From Rhodoferax sp. UBA4127 (lineage in GTDB: Bacteria > Pseudomonadota > Gammaproteobacteria > Burkholderiales > Burkholderiaceae_C), in the NCBI GenBank assembly GCA_002381045.1, contig DFWT01000099.1, positions 4,612 to 18,571 on the forward strand: DNA of 13,960 bases. The letters run 5' to 3'. Position numbers and translations under genes: made by a program. Below the pieces are notes generated by a model. It made no database searches. It worked only from the letters and a program-made list of their open reading frames with translations, and was not told where the DNA came from. How positions within the stretch are numbered: the stretch's first letter is position 1; each line of letters starts with the position of its first letter. Shown piece by piece: positions 1 through 5,062 of the stretch.

Positions 1-864
1 CTGGAAGAACATGCGTTCTCGCAGGAACTGGTGGTGGCCGAGGTGCCGGTGATCGCGCCGATGGTTCTGAACGGTCAAACCTTGCACCATTTCAACGACT
101 TTGCCTTCAGCGTCAGCCCGTGGCGCGGCGGGCGCCAGCCGGAGTTGGATGACGGCGAGGTGCTGGAGTGGATTGGCCGCTTTTTGGCACGCATCCACAG
201 CGTCGGTGCACGCCAAGCCTTTGAACATCGTCCGGCATTGGATCTGGCCAGCTTTGGCCAGGCCTCGCGCGACTGGCTGCTGGGTCATGACATGGTGCCG
301 CTCGATGTGCAGAGCGCCTGGGACTACGCGTCACAGGATGCACTTAATTTGATAGCAATTCACGCAAGTTTAACGGAGGCCACAGGCCTAAAAACCTTAC
401 ATCATCCAGATGCACAGAACCGCCGTGAAGACAGCGGCATCCACCTGATTCGCCTGCATGGCGACTGCCATCCCGGCAACATCTTGTGGACGCCGCTGGA
501 AGTACCCAGCGCAGCAGGGCCAGGCCCGCATTTTGTGGACATGGATGACGCACGCACCGGCCCGGCGGTGCAAGACATGTGGATGCTGCTCAGCGGTGAC
601 CGCGCCCAGCGCAGTCGCCAACTTGGCGCGTTGGTGGACGGCTACGAGCAGTTTCGTGATTTCGACCGGCGCGAGCTGGCCCTGATTGAACCGCTACGCA
701 CCCTTCGTTTGATTCACTACAGCGCTTGGCTGGCGCGGCGCTGGCAAGACCCGACTTTTCCGATCAACTTCCCGTGGTTCGGTTCAAGCGACTACTGGCA
801 GGGTCAGGTGCAGATGCTGCAAGACCAGATTGAGGCGATGCAGGAAGACCCGCTGGTGGTCTGA
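1..864 (+). CDS. srkA: Stress response serine/threonine kinase SrkA (YihE/RdoA family), 5' end missing
   Basis: The frame is open from base 1, so the start codon lies left of the window; 287 residues are visible. The protein resembles Escherichia coli SrkA (YihE), a cytoplasmic eukaryotic-like kinase of the aminoglycoside phosphotransferase fold, linked to Cpx-dependent survival under stress. The catalytic loop HGDCHPGN lies at bases 457-480 (catalytic Asp in HGD, metal-binding Asn at the end). The second metal site is FVDMDDA at 532-552, followed by GPAVQDMWMLLSGD. The C-terminal IEPLRTLRLIHYSAWLARRW and NFPWFGSSDYW blocks are also typical. About 20 extra residues precede the catalytic loop and coincide with a repeat at about 343-402, read through in frame. 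A GTG at 31 could be mistaken for a start, but family similarity continues upstream of it (LEEHAFSQEL). It converges on the small heat-shock gene with a 30-base gap. The assignment is by recognition of the family and is confident. Confidence 0.93.
   Translation: MEEHAFSQELVVAEVPVIAPMVLNGQTLHHFNDFAFSVSPWRGGRQPELDDGEVLEWIGRFLARIHSVGARQAFEHRPALDLASFGQASRDWLLGHDMVPLDVQSAWDYASQDALNLIAIHASLTEATGLKTLHHPDAQNRREDSGIHLIRLHGDCHPGNILWTPLEVPSAAGPGPHFVDMDDARTGPAVQDMWMLLSGDRAQRSRQLGALVDGYEQFRDFDRRELALIEPLRTLRLIHYSAWLARRWQDPTFPINFPWFGSSDYWQGQVQMLQDQIEAMQEDPLVV
343..402 (+). repeat. Short interspersed repeat inserted in frame within srkA
   Basis: The stretch begins CTTAATTTGATAGCAATTC and contains GCAAGTTTAACGGAGGCC and AGGCCTAAAAACC. 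It resembles a family of roughly 60-bp repeats that I remember from Comamonadaceae intergenic DNA, with a TTTGATAGC head and a GAGGCCTAAAA tail. Here it sits inside the coding frame with no stop codon. It encodes roughly residues 115-134 of the visible fragment (LNLIAIHASLTEATGLKTL), just where the protein is about 21 residues longer than my memory of E. coli SrkA. Exact ends are uncertain by a few bases. Only one copy lies in this window, so the repeat status rests on recollection. Confidence 0.6.
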
Positions 865-894
865 CACACGACCGCCAGCGGAGACCAACCAAGG

Positions 895-1326
895 TCACTC
901 AATCACCAGGCGCTGGGCACCGCTCAGAGCTGCCTTTTTGGGCAGCACCAGCACCAGCACGCCGTTGTCGTACTTGGCTTTGGCCTGGGTCTGGTCAATG
1001 TCCATGGCCAACTGGAAGCTGCGCGACACCGCACCGTAGTAGCGCTCGCTGCGCAATAATTTTTCGTCTTGCGTGGTGCTGTCTTGCTGCTTGACTTCAG
1101 CGCGCAGGGTGACCACATTGCCATCTACCGCCACTTGAATCTCTTCCTTGCTCACGCCAGGAATTTCGGCATGGATGGTGTAAGCGTCGTTGTTTTCCCT
1201 GACATCCACCTTGATCTGAGATGGGTTGGGCAAGCCGTCGCCGTGCAGGGGCTTGATGTAAAAACCAGGGGCAACATCGCGGAAAAAGTCGTCAAACAAA
1301 CCGCCGCGGGTCAACAGTGCATTCAT
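895..1326 (-). CDS. Small heat-shock protein, Hsp20/alpha-crystallin family
   Basis: A 143-residue cytoplasmic holdase chaperone that should bind unfolding proteins and hand them to DnaK/ClpB. The alpha-crystallin domain spans roughly residues 36-133: PSQIKVDVRENNDAYTIHAE, then IPGVSKEEIQVAVDGNVV, the RSERYYGAVSRSFQL strand, and the signature NGVLVLVLPK at 121-130. The N-terminal arm has FDDFFRDVAPGF, common in bacterial Hsp20. The chosen ATG at 1326 has a strong AAGGAGA ribosome binding site 5 bases upstream (1332-1338); the open frame runs 33 codons further to 1425, but that part is not protein-like and lies over the promoter. The gene appears monocistronic, with a sigma-32-like promoter at 1399-1426 and a leader hairpin over the ribosome binding site. 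I do not assign it to ibpA or another named gene. Confidence 0.93.
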   Translation of the reverse strand: MNALLTRGGLFDDFFRDVAPGFYIKPLHGDGLPNPSQIKVDVRENNDAYTIHAEIPGVSKEEIQVAVDGNVVTLRAEVKQQDSTTQDEKLLRSERYYGAVSRSFQLAMDIDQTQAKAKYDNGVLVLVLPKKAALSGAQRLVIE

Positions 1327-1332
1327 GGCAAT

Positions 1333-1360
1333 CTCCTTTTTCAACAGTGGGTTAAAGAAG
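1333..1360 (-). promoter_or_regulatory. Candidate RNA thermometer hairpin covering the hsp20 ribosome binding site
   Basis: In the mRNA sense (minus strand) the leader contains CUUCUUUAAC, a CCACU loop, then GUUGAAAAAGGAG. One fold pairs UUUAAC with GUUGAA (6 bp, one G-U) and CUUC with GGAG across an AAA bulge (4 bp, one wobble). Another pairs CUUCUUU directly with AAAGGAG (7 bp, one wobble), plus AAC with GUU. Both hide the Shine-Dalgarno bases in a weak, A-U-rich stem. This fits the established theme that bacterial small heat-shock mRNAs often carry ROSE or fourU thermometers, but it is not a textbook member of either class. No free energy could be calculated. Confidence 0.45.
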
Positions 1361-1398
1361 GGAACCTGAGCCAGGTGGCTGTGCTCCCTCACTGAAGA

Positions 1399-1426
1399 AA
1401 ATAGGGTTGCCGATTTGATATTCAAG
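1399..1426 (-). promoter_or_regulatory. Sigma-32 (RpoH) heat-shock promoter for hsp20
   Basis: On the minus strand CTTGAAT (-35, 1420-1426) is followed by 13 bases and then CCCTATTT (-10, 1399-1406). The RpoH consensus is CTTGAAA, 11-16 bases, CCCCATNT. The -35 differs at only the last base and the -10 at one core position. The predicted transcript start near 1391 gives a leader of about 65 bases before the ATG at 1326. Position, spacing and the nature of the downstream gene all agree. Confidence 0.75.
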
Positions 1427-1429
1427 AGC

Positions 1430-1457
1430 GCGTACGCATTCCATGCGCGACGCTTTT
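1430..1457 (+). terminator. Candidate hairpin with T tract, plus-strand orientation
   Basis: On the plus strand GCGT-A-CGCAT, loop TCC, ATGCG-CG-ACGC is followed by TTTT. This gives 5 bp plus 4 bp around a small internal loop, the general form of an intrinsic terminator. In the minus direction the hairpin has no U tract. It lies just upstream of the hsp20 promoter, so it could stop plus-strand transcripts running antisense through hsp20 from srkA. Weak evidence; no folding energy was calculated. Confidence 0.3.
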
Positions 1458-1465
1458 ACCGACTT

Positions 1466-1566
1466 ATTCCATTTCCAAATCGTTTGTGTCTAGGCGCGAA
1501 GCCGCAGGCAGTGCTAACGCACGACAAGGCGAAGCAACAACGACACGGATGGTTTAGACATGGAAT
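1466..1566. repeat. 101-bp imperfect palindromic interspersed repeat between lpxC and hsp20
   Basis: The element begins ATTCCAT (1466-1472) and ends with its inverse ATGGAAT (1560-1566). The outer 25 bases of each arm pair well, including GTGTC at 1486-1490 against GACAC at 1542-1546; the core GTCTAGGCGCGAAGCCGCAG and CGACAAGGCGAAGCAACAA is only loosely palindromic, apart from a central GTGC/GCAC pair. I remember closely similar sequences as a multicopy intergenic repeat of Comamonadaceae. It lies directly after lpxC, with its last base being the third base of the lpxC stop codon. Transcribed, it would form a long hairpin that may affect lpxC mRNA 3' stability or termination. Confidence 0.65.
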
Positions 1567-2489
1567 CACCAGGCGCGCGCCAGTTGGGCAAACCCAGCCG
1601 GTGCCAGTTTTTCATTGTCAAAAGTCACCACATCCCAGGCATCCGTGTGGTTCAGCAATTCGCGCAGCAGCAGGTTGTTAAGTGCATGGCCTGAGCGAAA
1701 CGCGCTGTAACTGGCCAACAGCGGCTTGCCCACCAGATACAGGTCACCCATGGCGTCTAGGATTTTGTGCTTCACAAACTCGTCGTCGTAACGCAGGCCA
1801 CCGGCGTTGAGCACCTTATAGTCGTCCATCACGATGGCGTTGTCCAGCCCGCCGCCTAGGGCCAGGCCGTTGGCGCGCATCATTTCCACGTCTTTGGTGA
1901 AGCCAAAAGTACGGGCCCGCGCGATGTCTTTGGAATACGAGCCGGTGCTCATGTCAAACAGCACACGCTGGCCAGTGGAGTCCACCGCCGGGTGACTGAA
2001 GTCAATCTCAAAACTCAGCTGATAGCCATGAAAGGGATCAAGCCGTGCCCACTTCAGGTTGTCACCCTGGCCTTGGCGAATTTCCACTGGCTTGAGCAAC
2101 CGGATGAAACGCCGCGGGGCATCCTGGAACACGATCCCGGCACTTTGCAACAAAAACACAAAAGAGGCAGCTGAACCATCCAGAATCGGCACCTCTTCGG
2201 CAGTGATATCCACGTACAAATTGTCCACACCGAGCCCGGCGCAGGCCGACATCAGATGCTCGACCGTGTGCACCTTGGCGCCCGCGTGCGAAATGGTGGA
2301 GGCCATGCGGGTGTCGGTGACCGCAAGTGCCGACACCGCAATGTCCACCGGGTCGGGCAAATCCACCCGGCGAAACACAATGCCGGTGTCAGGCTGCGCC
2401 GGGCGCAAGGTGATTTCGACCCGCTGGCCACTGTGCAAGCCAACACCTATGGCACGGGTCAGGGTTTTGAGGGTTCGTTGTTTGAGCAC
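1566..2489 (-). CDS. lpxC: UDP-3-O-acyl-N-acetylglucosamine deacetylase LpxC
   Basis: LpxC removes the acetyl group from UDP-3-O-acyl-GlcNAc, the committed step of lipid A synthesis, in the cytoplasm. The 307-residue length is normal for the zinc enzyme. It begins with the conserved LKQRTLK and GVGLHSG motifs. The zinc and catalytic residues are visible: Glu77 and His78 in HTVEHLMSA, His241 and Asp245 in KHKILDAMGD, and the general acid/base His268 in RSGHAL. The start is GTG at 2489, chosen because it aligns with the family N-terminus (M-[IL]-KQRTLK). No good Shine-Dalgarno sequence precedes it. An ATG two bases upstream (2491-2493) is in another frame. In many proteobacteria lpxC follows ftsZ; here the opposing pilus operon separates them, so it must be transcribed from its own promoter in 2490-2745. 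Downstream it ends on a palindromic repeat. Confidence 0.97.
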   Translation of the reverse strand: MLKQRTLKTLTRAIGVGLHSGQRVEITLRPAQPDTGIVFRRVDLPDPVDIAVSALAVTDTRMASTISHAGAKVHTVEHLMSACAGLGVDNLYVDITAEEVPILDGSAASFVFLLQSAGIVFQDAPRRFIRLLKPVEIRQGQGDNLKWARLDPFHGYQLSFEIDFSHPAVDSTGQRVLFDMSTGSYSKDIARARTFGFTKDVEMMRANGLALGGGLDNAIVMDDYKVLNAGGLRYDDEFVKHKILDAMGDLYLVGKPLLASYSAFRSGHALNNLLLRELLNHTDAWDVVTFDNEKLAPAGFAQLARAW

Positions 2490-2501
2490 CCATTGATTTT
2501 A

Positions 2502-2514
2502 GTGTCGTCGACAC
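2502..2514. promoter_or_regulatory. Perfect palindrome near the lpxC start, possible operator or leader hairpin
   Basis: GTGTCG-T-CGACAC is a perfect inverted repeat with 6-base arms and one central base, ending 12 bases before the lpxC GTG. Its odd-length dyad with a one-base centre fits a dimeric DNA-binding protein better than an RNA hairpin, because a one-base loop cannot form. The regulator is unknown, and chance occurrence cannot be excluded. Confidence 0.3.
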
Positions 2515-2687
2515 GGCCCGCACATGCGTTGAACGTAACCACAACTTGTCGCCTGGCCTGCTTCTTCACGCAAATGTGACCCCTCATCTTTGGCGAAATA
2601 CCACTTGTCGGACCAAATTCGCTACATGGGCGGTTCTGCACTACTATCACGCGTTCAAAAAACACACCACATTTGCCTTTTTCTTAT

Positions 2688-2716
2688 TTGGAAATTGGCA
2701 GACGTCCAAGTTTAAA
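2688..2716 (+). promoter_or_regulatory. Possible sigma-70 promoter of the minor pilin operon
   Basis: TTGGAA (2688-2693) and TTTAAA (2711-2716) are separated by 17 bases; each matches the consensus at four of six positions. Transcription would begin near 2723, about 23 bases before the first ATG. The region is AT-rich, so chance matches are likely. No sigma-54 signature was seen. Confidence 0.3.
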
Positions 2717-2745
2717 CAATTGTCACTATTTGCGACCACATAAAG

Positions 2746-3288
2746 ATGACACCAAGACGCGCGATGGGCTTTTCTCTGGTTGAATTGTTGGTTGGGCTTT
2801 CCATCGTGGTGATTCTGGCTGCCATAGCGGCGCCCAGCTTCCAGCAATTGATCAGTTCGACTCGAATGACATCGCAGTCCAACGAGTTCTTAACTGCGTT
2901 GAATTTCACAAGGTCCGAAGCGGTCAAGCGGAATACCCGTGTCACGATGTGCAAAAGCAGTGACGGCGCAACTTGTAGCACCACCGGCAATTGGCAACAA
3001 GGATGGATTATTTTTGTTGACCCGGCGGGCAGCGGAACAATAGGCGTTGTCGATTACGGCGAAACCGTGCTGCGGGTACACCCTGCGCTTTCAGGTGGTA
3101 GCACCCTTGTCGGTAGTACACCTGTAGCCAGCTCAGTTTCATACATAGCAAGTGGTCAAACGACGCAATCAGGGCACTGGGATCTGTGTGGCCCGGTCAC
3201 ATCCATGACCGGCAGAGACATTGATGTATCTGCCGGCTCTGGGCGCGCAAGCGCGGTCAAAGATGAACCCCCAGTGACTTGCAGTTAA
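2746..3288 (+). CDS. fimT: Type IV minor prepilin, FimT/FimU (GspH-like)
   Basis: A 180-residue pilin-like protein, first gene of the operon. The prepilin leader ends at Gly8 before Phe9 (MGF-SLVELL) with Glu at mature position 5, so PilD should cleave and methylate it. The hydrophobic helix runs about residues 9-30 (SLVELLVGLSIVVILAAIAA). The rest fits the GspH/FimT fold, with four cysteines (the CKSSDGATC pair and two near the C-terminus) likely forming disulfides. It should help prime pilus assembly at the inner membrane together with PilV, PilW, PilX and PilE. The ATG at 2746 is used; an in-frame ATG at 2764 would leave a leader of only two residues (MG), and no strong ribosome binding site precedes either. 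FimT and FimU cannot be separated by eye. Confidence 0.88.
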   Translation: MTPRRAMGFSLVELLVGLSIVVILAAIAAPSFQQLISSTRMTSQSNEFLTALNFTRSEAVKRNTRVTMCKSSDGATCSTTGNWQQGWIIFVDPAGSGTIGVVDYGETVLRVHPALSGGSTLVGSTPVASSVSYIASGQTTQSGHWDLCGPVTSMTGRDIDVSAGSGRASAVKDEPPVTCS

Positions 3289-3306
3289 ATCGGGAGAAAT
3301 TTATCA

Positions 3307-3744
3307 ATGGTCAAGCAAAGTGGCACCTCGTTGATCGAAATTTTGGTGACAATTTTGGTGGTCAGTCTGGGCCTGCTTGGCGTCGCCGGTATCGTCGGCA
3401 ATGGCCTCAAAGACAGCCATAGTTCCTACGGGCGCAGCCAAGCGAGCATGCTGGCTGCGGATATTGTTGACCGCATGCGCGCAAATCGTATCCTCGCTGA
3501 AACGATCGCCCAACCATATGACCTGTCACTATCAAGCACGACTCCCGTTGGAGGTTCAGGTTCAATTCCAGACAACGACCTCAATGCATGGCGTAATGCC
3601 TTGAGTTCAACTCTTCCCAATGGAACTGGATCCGTTCTGATGGACCCAGCCACCAAAAAGGTGCATGTGGAAGTCAGATGGGACGATTCCCGCGCCACCG
3701 GTGGGTCGGCCAATCAAACTTTTGTTTTGGAGACTCGGCTATGA
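3307..3744 (+). CDS. pilV: Type IV minor prepilin PilV
   Basis: A 145-residue minor pilin. The short leader ends at Gly6 before Thr7 with Glu at mature position 5 (G-TSLIEIL), followed by ILVTILVVSLGLLGVAGIVG. The SLGLLGVAG block is typical of PilV. The DRMRANR segment (about residues 57-63) is also conserved in PilV proteins. The ATG is preceded by GGGAG at 3292-3296. The gene begins 18 bases after fimT, and its TGA overlaps the pilW ATG in the sequence ATGA (3741-3744), implying coupled translation. It is expected to sit in the initiating tip complex of the pilus. Confidence 0.88.
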   Translation: MVKQSGTSLIEILVTILVVSLGLLGVAGIVGNGLKDSHSSYGRSQASMLAADIVDRMRANRILAETIAQPYDLSLSSTTPVGGSGSIPDNDLNAWRNALSSTLPNGTGSVLMDPATKKVHVEVRWDDSRATGGSANQTFVLETRL

Positions 3745-4445
3745 GCTTGCGTTTGCATCCCTTGCGCCGATTTGCGCAGTCAGGTTTCACAATAGTCGAA
3801 TTGATGGTCAGTGTTGTCATCGCACTGATCTTGATGATTGCTCTGATGCAGTTGCTGCTGGGTACCATGCAAACCGACCGCAGCAGCTCCGATCTTTCAA
3901 GAATGCAAGAGAGCGGTCGAAACGCTCTAGAAACAATGGGCCGTGCGCTTCGTCAAGCGGGGGCACGTATCAACGCCGACGTCCCCTTTTCAGGAACGCC
4001 TTTGACCGGCACTAGTAGCGCGCCCGACACCATTACCGTCCAATATGAAGCGCAAGCCGGTGGCGAACCAGACTGCGCCGGCAACACTGTCGCAGCTGGA
4101 GCGCTGGTTACTTACGCATTCGCCGTAAACACGGCAGTCAACCCACCCACTTTGACGTGCAATGGCAACGTGCTGGCGAGCAACGTGGAAGATCTGCGGA
4201 TTAGCTACGGAATCGATACGGGAAAAGACGGGACCATCGACAGCTATACGACCACACCGACTGCCACCCAGTTTGCACAAGTTGCGGCTGTGCAGGTGTC
4301 GCTCCTGGTACGCGGCGCTGCAACAGGCTCTGCGGCTAATCGATCGCAAACTTACACGTTTAACGGCGCTTCTGTTACAAACATAGATGGTTTTCTGCGT
4401 CAGGTCTATAACGCCACCTTCACGGTCAGAAACCAAGCGGGGTAG
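3741..4445 (+). CDS. pilW: Type IV minor prepilin PilW
   Basis: A 234-residue minor pilin that begins inside the pilV stop codon (ATGA). The leader is 15 residues and ends at Gly15 before Phe16, with Glu at mature position 5 (G-FTIVELMVSVVIALIL). The RSSSDLSRMQESGRNALETMGRALRQAGA segment after the helix is the usual PilW pattern. An open frame extends upstream to 3678 but only through pilV, so the ATG at 3741 is preferred. It ends 4 bases before pilX. By analogy with Pseudomonas and Neisseria minor pilins, it should join PilV, PilX and FimT/FimU in the tip primer that carries PilY1. Confidence 0.88.
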   Translation: MSLRLHPLRRFAQSGFTIVELMVSVVIALILMIALMQLLLGTMQTDRSSSDLSRMQESGRNALETMGRALRQAGARINADVPFSGTPLTGTSSAPDTITVQYEAQAGGEPDCAGNTVAAGALVTYAFAVNTAVNPPTLTCNGNVLASNVEDLRISYGIDTGKDGTIDSYTTTPTATQFAQVAAVQVSLLVRGAATGSAANRSQTYTFNGASVTNIDGFLRQVYNATFTVRNQAG

Positions 4446-4449
4446 CTGC

Positions 4450-5025
4450 ATGAATAAATTACATCGCATGTCAGCTTACGGCCGCCGTGAACGCGGTGCG
4501 GTTTTGATCGTCGGCCTTATCTTTATGACGCTGATCATGTTGATCGCCCTGTCCGTCATGCGCAGCGCCACGCTTGAAGAGCGCATGGCATCCAATGCGC
4601 GCAACCGGCAGTTGGCTTTGGAAGCAGCTGAAGCGGTTGTTCGTGACGCCGAAACCACTCTTTTTGCAGCTGCACCGTTCAACCCGTTCGACCCAACACT
4701 GTTTGTGGCCGCCTGCACCAATGGCTATTGTTCAGTGCCCGTCAGCGGTAGCACGCCCCGTTGGCAATCGATCAATTGGAGCGATGCAGCCGTGACCAAA
4801 GCGTTCAGCAGCAGCGCTTTGACCTTGGTGAACATCAGCGCCAGCAACCAACCAAAGTACATCGTGGAATTTATCGGGCAAGAGGGTGGGCAAGGTCAAC
4901 ACATTTGCCCAAGGTTATTGTTCAAAATTACCGCGCGTGGCTTAGCAGCAGACGGATCCGAAGTTTTTGTAGAAGACACCTACCGCCATAGGCCATCAAC
5001 TTTTTTAGACGGTACTTGCGGGTAA
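4450..5025 (+). CDS. pilX: Type IV pilus assembly protein PilX
   Basis: A 191-residue protein matching the PilX N-terminal family: RGAVLIVGLIFMTLIMLIALSVMRS, then TLEERMASNARNRQLALEAAEAVVRDAE, the signature region (about residues 15-70). The likely leader ends at Gly16 before Ala17. Mature position 5 is Val rather than Glu, so it may depend on partner pilins for entry into the pilus. The ATG at 4450 is used because it lies 4 bases after the pilW stop and fits the family length; the open frame goes back to 4387 within pilW. The C-terminal half is poorly conserved, with a few cysteines. It probably links the minor pilin core to PilY1, which is encoded next. Confidence 0.87.
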   Translation: MNKLHRMSAYGRRERGAVLIVGLIFMTLIMLIALSVMRSATLEERMASNARNRQLALEAAEAVVRDAETTLFAAAPFNPFDPTLFVAACTNGYCSVPVSGSTPRWQSINWSDAAVTKAFSSSALTLVNISASNQPKYIVEFIGQEGGQGQHICPRLLFKITARGLAADGSEVFVEDTYRHRPSTFLDGTCG

Positions 5026-5062
5026 CACGGTCATGCCCGACCGCCATCACGAAGGAACGATC

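Larger units (their letters stand above)
2490..2745. other. Divergent intergenic region between lpxC and the pilin operon
   Basis: These 256 bases hold the promoters of two operons that run apart. Seen here: a perfect 6-bp palindrome GTGTCG-T-CGACAC at 2502-2514, close to the lpxC start; two direct copies of ACTTGTCG (2544-2551 and 2603-2610); and an AT-rich stretch from about 2655 to 2745 containing a possible sigma-70 promoter for the pilin operon. No convincing lpxC promoter or small gene could be recognised by eye. Confidence 0.6.

Noticed and set aside
343..402. Frameshift or pseudogene in srkA
   Set aside because: The repeat-derived segment has no stop and the frame continues correctly through the catalytic loop to the normal C-terminus.
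1327..1425. N-terminal extension of the small heat-shock protein by 33 codons
   Set aside because: It would cover the sigma-32 promoter and the strong AAGGAGA site, and its sequence is not Hsp20-like.
2544..2610. Direct repeat ACTTGTCG (2544-2551 and 2603-2610) as a regulator binding pair
   Set aside because: Two 8-base copies 59 bases apart can arise by chance, and no known operator matches.
2640..2745. Sigma-54 promoter for the pilin operon
   Set aside because: No GG-N10-GC element of the TGGCAC-N5-TTGC type was seen; the TTGGCAG at 2694-2701 lacks the second half.
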